DNA of 64,000 nt from Pseudocercospora fijiensis CIRAD86 (lineage: Eukaryota; Ascomycota; Dothideomycetes; Mycosphaerellales; Mycosphaerellaceae), in the NCBI RefSeq assembly GCF_000340215.1, contig NW_006921537.1:2383011-2447010 (forward strand), read 5' to 3'. Of the stretch, positions 54,280 to 64,000 are shown piece after piece. Position 1 is the stretch's first letter. Each line of letters starts with the position of its first letter. The position numbers and the translations under genes were made by a program. The notes beneath the pieces were generated by a model. It was not told where the DNA came from. It ran no database searches and saw only the letters and a program-made list of their open reading frames with translations.

Positions 54280-55800
54280 TATACGTACTATTCTATCGAA
54301 ACAACCGTACCAATCATTAAGCAAGGCCTTCTATACGGCCTATTACACTGAGTTAAGCATACTAGACCGATATTTACTAATTCCGCTACATCCGCATCTT
54401 AGGGGCTAATAATACATTATTAGTATTACCCCCTATTACAATAGCCGGCTTATTACGAAGCAACAACAACCGTGCTGCCGCTAGTAGCGCTAGCAATAAC
54501 AATGCTAGTAGTATAGTACCTACTAAAGTGCCTGCTAAAGCACCTACTAAGGTGCCTACTAAAGAGCCTGCTGCTAGGCCTGCCGAAGAACCTGTAGTTC
54601 TAGGTAACGACCTAGAATTGCCTGTCGACGACATTCTTAACAATATTGTTAACCGTCGATATAGCTAACTAGCCTTTGGCCCCTAACTAGTAGGGAGACT
54701 CTAAGAAGCTACCTAAAATAGGCTTACTGCCCTACGTTAAGAACAACAGCTAAAGGATAATCTCCTCGAGATTCGCCGCCTATAGGAAGCCCTAACAACT
54801 ACTACTAGACTAGAACTAGTAGCAGTACCTTCTATTCAAAAGAAGGATGCTAAGCTCAAAGACTGTACCGTATTTAATAGCTCTAGCCGCAAGCAGTACA
54901 ATAATTACATACGTGATTGTAAATTGAACTAGCGGAATGCACTAAGGGCCCTACTAGACGACTATTCGCTAGTCGTCTATGCTATGCAATACATTAATAG
55001 AGACCTAAAACGCACCTAGGATAACTATTTCGACTCCCTTACTAATTAGACCGCTGTTTAGTAGCAAGACTATAAGACTATTATACTAGACACCCTTAGA
55101 AATCCTATACTAAGGCAATAACACGCTTAGGACTAATACCTTCGAGCCAAACAAAAGACTAATCAATCGGCTCGCTCATTTAAGGCCTATTTAAAGACCC
55201 TTAAGGACGATTTGCTAGCTAAGACCGACTCTATCTAGATTTCCGAAATACGCCCTAAATTGCGATAGGAATTGGTCCTTGAATTAGACCGCCGTCGTGT
55301 ATTCGAACAGGCTAACCTAACACGCATTTAATTTATAGTCGAAGTAGAAACAGCCGAACGGGCTATTTAGCTCTAATAACGACTAGAATCGAGGATCCGA
55401 CTAGCTAGTACTAATCGCGGTAATCGTAGTAGCCGCGGAGGAAACTAAGGTTCCTACTATAACAATAATGCTAACAATAGGAATAGTAACAATAACCGTA
55501 GAAGAGGCCGTAGCCGCCGGCTATATAGAGGAGGCCGCGATAGGGGCCGTAGAAGGGGCTCGTATCCTTATAACGCTAACCGCTTAACTAACAACAACAG
55601 CTACGGCAGTCTACTAACTAGATTGAAGTGCTTCAATTGCGACAGCACTAGCTATCTGCTAGGCTAATGCGACAAACCTAGGGATTAGGCCCGAGTCGAC
55701 TATGCTACCGCTAAGCACCGAAAGCACCTTTTAGCAGCTAACGCTACCCCTATAGGCCAACCTTCGAAAAAAGAGTAAGCGCCGCACCAACTGTTAGCCT
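54280..55800 (+). pseudogene. Family 1 copy B gag
   Basis: Capsid-type region followed by an Asn/Arg/Gly-rich stretch (about 55,430-55,600) and a zinc knuckle beginning KCFNCDS near 55,626. Four tandem PTK-V/PAK-A/PTK-V/PTK-E units lie at about 54,519-54,566. The phase differs from that of the downstream protease/RT, so a frameshift or similar mechanism would be needed for pol. RIP-type stops present. The antisense open frame 54386-54643 is a shadow. Confidence 0.75.
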
Positions 55801-58800
55801 CGTACGGCGTAAAACTATCGACATTGTACTAGCTATTACACGTACCTATCTCGTATCGGACACGTATAGGACTAACTATAAGACTAAGGTTATACTAGAT
55901 CTAGGAAATTCAGTTAGTGCCCTTATTAGCCATCGCCTAGCTAAGCAATTAGACCTTCGACAACTGCCTAGGACTAACCTGCTAACCCTTACTTGGTTTA
56001 ATAACGCTCGGCACTTAACCTACGGAGCCTACTATATCTATATAGCCCTAAGAGACGACCTCGGCAATAAGCGCCTACTAAACTTTACTGCCTACGTAGT
56101 AGACATAGACAGCCTCCTATCTGAGATTGTTATTAGTAACCCTGTTCTTAAGTACTATACTATAGTTATAGACTTGGGCAGTTAACAATAGCGATTTAGA
56201 ATCGCTAGGAAAGAGGACATTAAATACATTAATATTAGCGAGTGCTCTAATAATATTAGGGTCCTATTTATTAGCAACCTAACCCTAGCTAATCCGACGG
56301 CCGACCTGCTCGGTAGTAATAACGATAAACTAGTGCCCCCTAATAGCATAGATCCTAAACAACTTAGGCGCATACTAGAACCTATTCGACAGACCTATAT
56401 TAATGTGTTCAAACACTACCTAGCATCGACATTGCCTATATTCAAAGAGACGGATTATAAGATTAATATTATAGAGGGCAAGGAGGTTCCTTTTAGACCA
56501 CTCTACAACCTTAGTAAGCGCGAGCTTGCTATATTGCGTAAGTACCTAGAAGAAAACCTAGCTAATAGTCGTATTCGGTATAGTAATAGCCCTGCTAGTA
56601 CACCTATCCTATTCGTACTAAAGAAGGATAGTAGCCTACGCCTATATATCGACTATCGTAGGCTCAATGCTGTTACTATTAAAGACCGCTGTCCACTTCC
56701 GCTTATTAATAAGACCCTCGACCGCCTTTCTAGTGCCTACTACTATACTACACTAGACATTAAGGATGCATACTATCGCATTCGTATTCGCAAGGGCGAT
56801 AAATAGAAGACAGCCTTTCGTACTCGCTATAGCTATTTTAAGTACTTAGTTATGCTATTTAGGCTAGCTAATACCCCTACTACATTCTAGTCCTATATCA
56901 ATCGGGCCCTATTAGGCCTATTAGATCACCTCTGTATAGTTTACCTAGATAACATCCTAGTTTATATACACTCTCCTAACATTGCGGAACACTAGGCTAT
57001 AGTCCGTAAGGTACTCGATCGCCTAAGGACCTATAGCTTATATTGTAAGCCTTCTAAATGCACCTTTGCTACTAAAGAGGTGTTATTCCTCGGCTTCCTC
57101 GTATTAACTAAGGGTGTTAAGGCTGATCCTAATCGGATTAAAACCATTACTAAATGGCCTATTCCTACGTTAATTAAGGAGCTATAGTCGTTCCTCGGTT
57201 TTGCTAACTTCTATCGCCGATTTATTAAGGGCTATTTACGGCATGTAATGCCCCTAACTAAGCTTACTAAAACCAAGGCCAACCCTACTAGAGAGTTCAA
57301 ATAGACTAATAAGGCGCGAGCCGCTTTTAACGGTTTAAAGCAGCGCTTTACTAAAGTCCCCTTATTGCACTATTTCGTACTAAGCAAACAGATCCGTATT
57401 AAGACTAACGCTTTACAGTTTGCTATATTAGCCATTATATTACAACAGGCTGATAACAATTACTAGCACCCGATTGCCTTCTTCTCGAGGAAGATAATTA
57501 ATACTAAGCGTCGCTACGAGACCTACGAGTAAGAGCTCTTAGCTATTATCGAGGCCTTTAAGCATTAGAGGCATTACCTCGATAGGGCCTAACATACGAT
57601 ACAGGTCTACACAGACTATAACAACCTCCGTAGCATTACTAAGGTTACTAGAGTTATAGGTCGACAGGCTAGATAGGCCGTCTACCTCGCTAGGTTTGAT
57701 TTTAATATGTTATATCGGCTAGGCGTAAGTAACCCTACTAATAGCCTATCGAGGCGACCTAATTACGATAGCGGGACTTAGTAATCTATCAATTCATTGT
57801 TTCTAACCCTGTAGTATAAGATTGCTATAGCCTATATTGTTAATAAGCAAGCGTAGGATAAGCGGCTTACCGGACTCCGCGACGGCTTAAAGTATATTAA
57901 TGCTCTTGCTATATTAATAGTGCGTATTAAGGCAAAGGCTAAGGACACAGACAGGAGAAGTTATAATAACTCCCTAGTCGATATCGCTATATACAGTAAC
58001 AGCGATTAAAGCACTAATGCAGTTGATCCGGCTGCTAGTGCTACTAGATATATATAGTGCGTACTACGCAAGACAGCGAGAGTGCTATTAAGCGAACTTG
58101 TAGAAGGGGATAGACGAGCGTTTATAGATAAGCTGTTACGTACTTAGCAAAGGGACGCTTTTGCTACTGCTCGTATAGATTAGCTTAGAAGTAGCCGTAA
58201 GACTAGATCTAGTAAGAATTGGTCGATCGATGCTAATAGCCATTTGCGCTATAAGGGCAGGCTCTACGTCCCTACCGAGCATTCGATCCGACAAGAGCTT
58301 CTTAAGCGATACTATAATAGTAAGCTTACCGGTTACTATAGTATAGAGAGGTCGCACGAGTTACTATCGCGCACATACTACTAGCTAAATAGTAAGCGGG
58401 ACATAAAGGACTACGTAAACACATATACCGTATGTTAACGAGTTAAAGCACTAAAGCACTTACTATTTAGCGAGTTGTCTTCACTCCCTGTTCTAAAGAA
58501 GCTATTTGCTAAGCTTATAATGGATTTCATTACAGGTCTCCCGCCTACTAAGCGTAGGGGCAGCAAGGATGTATATAATGCTATCCTAGTTATCGTAGAT
58601 CGGTTTACTAAGGGCGCTCGTTACATTCCTGCCCGAAAGGATTAGACGGCTATTAACCTAGCTAAGTCGCTATAGAGCAACATCTTCTATAGCTATTAGG
58701 GAACCCCTAAGGGGATAGTCTCCGATCGAGGCCCGACATTCATATCTCACTATTAGAGTGAGATTTGCCTATAGCTAAGACTTAAGCATCGCCTATCTAT

Positions 58801-59660
58801 AGCATTCTATCTATAAACAGATAGTTAGACCGAAAGGCAGAATACTACGCTATAGCAGTACCTACGCAGCTACATTAATAAGAACCCTAATAACTAGGTC
58901 AACCTCCTATAACTAGCCGAATTCGTATATAACAATAGTGTCTACTTATCTACTAAGGTGTTACCTTACTTCGCTATAATAGGAAGCAACCCTGCGCTAC
59001 TATAAGACCCCCTATCGCTCGAGGCCGAGCGTAAGGAAAGGGAAGCGTGTCAAGTACTAACACCTAAGACACTAGCGGCTATTAAGAGGGTTTAAAAGAT
59101 GCGAGAGATTCACGCTAAGATAGCTAACAAACTAGCGAAGGCCTAGGCCTATTAGAAGGCCTATTACGACAAACACTACATACCGATAACCTTTAAGCAA
59201 GGCGACATAGTTATACTAAGCACTAAGAACCTCCGTATCCGCAAGCACCTATCCCCTAATAGCAAAACAAGGCCTAAGCTCGCACTAAGATACATTAGTC
59301 CATTCCGCATTCGAGAAGTTAAGGGCTCCTCCGCATAGGCCTACTAGTTATAGCTCCTACTATACTACACCATCTATAACACCTTCTACATCTCCCTCCT
59401 TAAACTATACTACTACCGCGGAGACTCTAATAAAGAAGCCCCTACTAAACATAAAGATATACTAGCGGATAGTAAGGAACTATAGTCTATAGAACGTATT
59501 CTAAAGCACCGGACTAGGCAAGGCAAGAAGGAGTACCTATTAAGATAGCAAGGCTATTTACCTAAATAGGACTTATAGGAGGCTAAAGACTCGTTTAAGG
59601 ATATAACTAAGTTGTTAGATAAGTATTAGACTAGCGTAAAGAACACGAAGAAGGCTAAGA
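55801..59660 (+). pseudogene. Family 1 copy B pol with chromodomain
   Basis: Protease near 55,880-56,110 (KVILDLGNSVSALI). RT open from 56333 to 56806 and onward, with polymerase motif YLDN near 56,945 (expected YLDD). RNase H about 57,390-57,770 (ending NSLSRRP). Integrase about 58,250-59,000 (LIMDFITGLPPTKRRGSK, VIVDRFTKGARYIP, GIVSDRGPTF). Chromodomain about 59,480-59,640 (SIERILKHRTRQGKKEYLL). Stops are RIP-type. Confidence 0.85.
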
Positions 59661-59696
59661 GCTTATAGTGCCTATAATGTTACTACTAAGCCTAGG

Positions 59697-59723
59697 ACAA
59701 TGCCACCCCCGGGGTGCTATTAG
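59697..59723. repeat. 27-bp palindromic motif, site 8 (after family 1 pol)
   Basis: ACAATGCCACCCC, then CGGGGTGCTATTAG. It is the least mutated copy and suggests the original arms read TAATGCCACCCC. It lies in a different retroelement family from sites 1-7. Confidence 0.85.
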
Positions 59724-60898
59724 CTAACTAATTAGAGGCAAGCAATTGTTAGCAACAAAGGACAATAAGACTATACTAGGCGTACTACGACGCGTCAACC
59801 AATTGCCTACTCTTTTAAGGATTCTACCTCTTCCCTAATGCGCCCTATAGGTCCCCCTCTTATTCTTTATTCTATCGAGGCCTCGAGACCTAAGTGTTCG
59901 ATAAGGGCGACGCGCGCGCGCGTGCGAATAACGGTAATAAAGGTAATAGTATCGCGCTACGAGCTAGTAGTGCGCCAGCGGCTAACGCGGCTATGTTAGT
60001 AACGGTATTGCCGAGTATATTATTAGTCGAAGAAGGAAATTAAAAGCAAGGTGAAGTTAGCGCTAAGACGACTAGCGCCGCTATTATTAACATTACTTAC
60101 TATTGTCGCTACGCCGCAGGCACAACCTTACCTACACTGCGAGCCTAAGGCACTACACTAGCTAAGTTAAAAGATTGAGCCTATTAAAGGTTTAATTAAA
60201 ACTTTGAAGCTAAGTTAAAACTTTGACTAAGTCAAAAGATTAAGCGACTAATAGACTAACTAAGGGCAAAACTATAGAGCTAAGCTAGCCGGGGTCGATC
60301 TTGCGGACAATAGGTTACTCCTCGATCTATCTAACCCTTTAAGCGAGGCGAACCTCTACTACTGCACTTATAATAGCCTTTACCTATAGAAACTAGACGA
60401 GCTGTGTTTTTTCGGAAAAGATAAGATAAGATTAACAATTAAAGGCTGCTAAACCTAGCTAATTAGGGCTAGCGAAACTACGAACAATAATAGCCCTCGT
60501 AACAATAAGAACAACCCTCGGAAGCGGACATAGCTAGGTCTTTTAAGAGTAGACGCAAAGAACTCGGTACGACATTACGTAGAGCGGAGGCAGGGCTGCA
60601 ATACCTCGTACGTCTACCTATTATAGCAGGGAAGACGCGCTCGTATTATAATTAGTCGAAGGCCCTCAATTCTTATAGATATATATTACTTTATAGTTTA
60701 TTATATATAGGGATAGCGCAGTTAGAGTTAGACATTGTGTTAGAAGGTAAGGTTTGATATAGTTACATAATTAGGTAGTTAAGTGTTTAATTTAGCGCGG
60801 ACTAAGCGGCTTATTAGACCTGCTAAGTTAGTAGCAATAGGGGTTAAGACTAGAACAAAGACCGGCTACGAGGACGCGGCCTTTAGAAGGGAAGCGTG
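59724..60898. other. Long 3' untranslated region of family 1 copy B
   Basis: About 1.2 kb between the chromodomain and 3' LTR without a convincing gene. Contains a CG-alternating stretch (about 59,910-59,925) and a short repeat around GAAGCTAAGTTAAAACTTTGA (first part near 60,200). The 62-codon frame at 60783-60971 runs into the LTR and is not a credible gene. Confidence 0.55.
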
Positions 60899-61095
60899 TG
60901 TTAGGGCTAAAGAGGCTACACGTAATTGGCATATAACTAGGCCGAGTGAAGCTAGGGTCTTAATGCCTTAGGTAGGGCTTAGTGCTTAGCGTTAGGCCAA
61001 CTCTCCTACCTTCCTCCCTCTCCTCCTAGATCTCTATCGAATACTAAACTAATTTACTACCACCCTATCTACCTGCTAACATAACCCTTCTTATA
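60899..61095 (+). repeat. 3' LTR of family 1 copy B
   Basis: 197 bp; followed by gatag (61096-61100) and the resumption of family 3 pol. Confidence 0.9.
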
Positions 61096-61100
61096 GATAG

Positions 61101-63504
61101 TGTCTTCTACGACCTAGAGCGAGCTAACCTAACGGTATATAGGGAGAAGCTTTAGCTCCTATACAAACGAATAAACATTATCGGGTTTATAACTAATAGG
61201 AACGGCCGCTATCCTAATAATACACGGGTCCTAAAGATAGTATCCTAGCCGGATCCTACCTATTAGAAGGATGTCCGAACCTAGCTTAGAGTAGTCTCCT
61301 ACTTCCGTATCTAGGTCGAGAACTTTATATTAGTACACAAGCCCTTATACGCCTTACTTAAGAAGGATGCTAAATTCGAATAGACCCCTATATACTAAGC
61401 GGCTAAGAACAAGGTAACTAAGGCACTCGTTAGTATACCTACACTTACGTCTATTAACTACTTAGAGGGTACGGGTTTAATAATTGTTGCTATCGACTCG
61501 AGCGGGGAAGGCTATAGCGAGATACTAATATAGTATAACCGTAAGGAGCTATCCTTGCGTTATCCTATTAGGTACGACTCCGGGCTATAGAAACCGATCG
61601 AGGCCCGATACGATACTAGTAAGCGAGAATGCCTTAGGGTCTATAAGGCTCTAAAGAAGTTCTAGCTATAGCTCTTTAGTATATTCTTTCGCTTAGAAAT
61701 CGATGCTTAGACGCTAGTCTATTAGCTTAACCGTATAGCCTCCGACCTACTAAACTCTACGATAGCTCGGTAGGTTGCCTAGATCTATTTGTTTAACTTC
61801 GACGTCTTCTATGTTCCTAGTAAGAAGTATACTAGACCGGATAGCCTTTCTAGAAGGCCCGCTATAGAAGAGGATATCGCCGAGATAATAGAAGAAGAGG
61901 ATATCGATACGGTAATTAACCGCACTTTCTTCGCTACCTTCTATATTAATACTATACTAGCGATTACTAGGCCTACTACCGACGACTAACCTAGCGACTA
62001 ACCTAGTAACTAGCCCGACGAGAACCCTACTACTAACGATAATAGCTAGGCTAAAGCTAAGGCGGATAAGTTAGATAGGGACGATATCCTTAATAGGGTC
62101 TACTCCGACGACTCCTATTATATCGCCTACTTCCTAACCTATATAAAGAAAGCACCTAGTCTATCGAAGAGCTAGTCCCGTCGTATTATTCGCTACTCCC
62201 GGAGGTTCCTTATTAAGGATCGCATCCTCTAGCGATAGGCTATAGTTAATATACTACTCTAGCGTATTATTAACGACCTAGTAGCCCGATAAGAGATCCT
62301 TCGTTCCGTTTACGATAAGCTCGGCTACCGGGCGGCGGAGGGTACCTTCGATATCCTTCGTCGGTGCTACTAGTAGGACGGCGTATAGGCTAATGTCTCC
62401 CGCTACTATAAGAGCTGTCCTAAGTGCAATTTTAGGAATAGCTACCGACGTCTAGAAGAGCTGCGTATTCCTATTGCCTAATTAGTCGGAGAGCGATAGT
62501 ATAGCGATAGGGTCTATCTTAGTCGTAATAATAGCTTATATATTATTCGAGAGGGTCTTTCTCGATAGCCGGAGGCCTATTATTTCTATAAGGGCTGCGG
62601 CGCTATTAATGCTCGTAATATAGCTACCTTCCTGTTTAAAGATCTATTTTGCCGCTAGGGAACACCTTACGAGATTATCTTAGACAACGCTACGAATAAT
62701 ATAGCTAAAGAAGTTTAAGCGCTACTTGTTTCGTATAGGGCGAAGAACGTTCGCATCTCCCTATACTATCCCTAGTCGAATGCTATTATTAAGCGTAGCT
62801 ATCGGTCTTTAATTAATGCCCTATCTAAGATAACTAATAGAGGGGATAGGTCCGTTCCTATCTCTACCTACGTTCTAGCCCTTTTCTAGGCGGATCGAAC
62901 TACTATTATCGATACGACTAGACTTACGCTAGTAGAGCTTATAATTAGGAGGGACGCCGTTCTTCCTATTAAGTTGTCCTATCGTACGTATAGCGTTTAC
63001 GATTAGGGGTCTATTTGTACTAGGGTAGATCTTCTTGCCCTACGGGCTAAGGCTCTTAAGGATATAACTACGACTTCTTAAGAGGGTCTTACTCGATAAC
63101 GGCGCCTTCGTAAAGAGGCTAAGCAGTATTTTAATAACTATAATGCTATTAATTAGGAGCCTCTAAAGGTTGGCGATATAGTCCTCCTATACCGGTCGGA
63201 GCTAGAATATAGTTACTCCTATAAGCTAGCCTTTAAATAGAAAGGGCCTTATAGAGTATAGGAGGTCCTTTACGATAGTTCTACGTACCGTCTTTAGGAG
63301 CTTAATAGTACTATCTTGAAGCACTCGCACCCCCGGGCTAACCTAAAGAAGGTCGTCGAATTAAGAGAGCCTACCTGCCCTCCCTCGACCGAGGAGGAAG
63401 TTAATACCTCCGTAGACTCTCTACCGACCTTAAATACCTATCGAGAGGAGGATCCTACCGCGATTATAGATCCTATTCTACCTAACAACTATACGTACCC
63501 CTAG
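61101..63504 (+). pseudogene. Family 3 pol, second copy, C-terminal part
   Basis: Continues after copy B: RT connection and RNase H, the open piece 61789-61989 (NFDVFYVPSKKYTRPDSLSRRP). Integrase zinc finger is near 62,310-62,440 (CPKCNF) and the core near 62,480-62,830 with LDNATNN for the second Asp and NAIIKRSYR where NAxxER is usual. The C-terminal part is open from 63316 to the TAG at 63502-63504. No chromodomain seen. Confidence 0.82.
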
Positions 63505-64000
63505 ATACGTCTTAGTAAGCTATTAGGAATAACTTATAAACAAAGGGAGGGTTATATATATATTAATTGCGCGTAGAGCATTTCCGATATTAATTCCGAT
63601 AGTAAACTAGACTTCTAGCTATCTAACTCTAACTCCGAGGAGGAGCTCGACTAGTCTAGCGACGAAGACCGCCTAGAATTATAGCTAGGTCCCGAGACTA
63701 AATAATTGCTTATCTTTCCCTATCTCTACTACGTTACTTTCCTTGCCTTCTCCCTACCTCTACTACGTTGCTTTCCTTGCCTTCTCCCTGCCTCTACTAC
63801 GTTGCTTTCCTTACCTTCTCTGCACTATTAATGTAGTACCGCCTTATAGCTTTAGTCCTTACTACTTATTCCTACGGTATTAATAGTTATAGTTATTGCC
63901 CTCTTTTGCTTTTACTTTGTCTATTGTTTTGCTCTTTAGCCTTCGAGATGTTGCTATAACTTCATTCCTTTGCTCTTATTTCCTTAGATAGAACTATACG
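63505..64000. other. Start of family 3 pol/ORF3 interval, second copy
   Basis: Non-coding 3' of pol, inverted counterpart of 39,290-39,692. Includes an acidic-looking remnant frame (about 63,590-63,690) and the 34-bp tandem repeat. The window ends before the palindromes and ORF3 of this copy. Confidence 0.55.
63724..63825 (+). repeat. 34-bp tandem repeat, three units
   Basis: Units start with CTCTACTACGTT at 63724, 63758 and 63792. They are pyrimidine-rich and nearly identical. The corresponding place in the first family-3 copy (near 39,430-39,475) has one unit. Confidence 0.85.

Larger units (their letters stand above)
53969..61095 (+). mobile_element. Family 1 Ty3/gypsy chromovirus copy B, full length
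   Basis: A 7,127-bp element with two 197-bp LTRs (TGTTAGGGCT...CTTCTTATA) and the 5-bp duplication gatag. Coding order is gag, protease, RT, RNase H, integrase, chromodomain, then a 1.2-kb 3' untranslated region. It keeps visibly more CA/TG dinucleotides than copy A, in line with being the innermost and youngest insertion, but it still has many RIP-type stops. Confidence 0.9.
48632..64000 (+). mobile_element. Family 3 second copy, plus strand, split by copy B and running off the window
   Basis: Its own pieces are 48632-53968 and 61096/61101-64000. It is the inverted counterpart of the first copy from the 5' LTR through gag-pro and pol. The junction sequence gatag is duplicated at 53964-53968 and 61096-61100 around copy B. 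ORF3 and the 3' LTR would lie beyond position 64,000. Confidence 0.85.

Noticed and set aside
59910..59925. Alternating CG run as Z-DNA or a regulatory site
   Set aside because: Short and within a degraded 3' untranslated region of a retroelement; nothing supports a function.
63330..63345. CCCCCGGG sequence (and inverted at 39,855) as a further palindrome site
   Set aside because: It is inside the pol coding frame and lacks the TAATA arms; only the core resembles the motif.
21535..64000. Regional centromere
   Set aside because: A RIP-mutated retroelement block fits, but sequence alone cannot show centromere function and no other evidence is available. CENP-A ChIP would be decisive.
1..64000. 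tRNA, rRNA, CRISPR array or biosynthetic gene cluster
   Set aside because: No cloverleaf-like sequence, rRNA segment, regularly spaced direct repeats or PKS/NRPS/terpene genes were recognised.

Overview
The window looks like a piece of a filamentous ascomycete genome (Pezizomycotina; a Dothideomycete is my guess, not shown). The evidence is short introns with GTRNGT/CTNAC/AG signals, fungal gene families, and transposon blocks mutated in the manner of repeat-induced point mutation (RIP). It has two compartments. Positions 1-21,530 are gene-bearing, with ordinary CpA/TpG content, broken by two TE blocks. Positions 21,535-64,000 are one continuous RIP-mutated transposon cluster in which I see no intact host gene.

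Gene compartment, left to right: a partial secreted GH28 pectinase-type enzyme (-), a POT/PTR2 peptide transporter (-), a 3.9-kb Tc1-like DNA transposon with terminal inverted repeats and unexpected extra ORFs (4046-7961), a conserved zinc-binding protein of unknown role (-), a PXA-PX-NexinC sorting nexin (-) divergent from cytosolic tyrosyl-tRNA synthetase (+), a small F-box-like protein with one intron (-), a RIP-mutated TE relic, a four-exon MYND zinc-finger protein (+), a small six-cysteine secreted protein with one intron (-), and a membrane-anchored GH76 alpha-1,6-mannanase-type protein (-). GH28, PTR2, the small secreted protein and GH76 act at or outside the cell surface. The others are housekeeping or of unknown role. 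There is no sign of a single pathway cluster.

Transposon compartment: a 911-bp TIR element (MITE-like, with a second hairpin inside) is followed by nested LTR retrotransposons that can be dissected by their LTRs and target-site duplications. Family 1 (Ty3/gypsy chromovirus, 197-bp LTRs) copy A starts at 23,727 and is the outermost visible layer. Inserted into it are (i) family 2, a 6,992-bp chromovirus on the minus strand (24,655-31,646; 310-bp LTRs; TSD acgac), (ii) family 3, a 12.4-kb element on the minus strand (35,135-47,555; 279-bp LTRs), and (iii) a second family-3 copy in the opposite orientation (48,632 to beyond the window end). The last copy is itself split by family 1 copy B (53,969-61,095; TSD gatag). 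The two family-3 copies form a very large inverted repeat around a spacer of about 1.08 kb. A run of 233 Ns (44,131-44,363) lies in the first of them.

Most unusual observations: family 3 carries a third frame-consistent ORF of about 930 codons between pol and the 3' LTR (the env position), with no function I can recognise. A 27-bp near-palindrome with a CCCC(C/T)GGGG-type core recurs at the ORF boundaries of family 3 (leader, gag-pro/pol junction, pol/ORF3 interval, end of ORF3) and once after the pol ORF of the different family 1. The Tc1-like element has a DD34E transposase on one strand and accessory ORFs on the other. All coordinates of degraded elements come from reading the sequence by eye.
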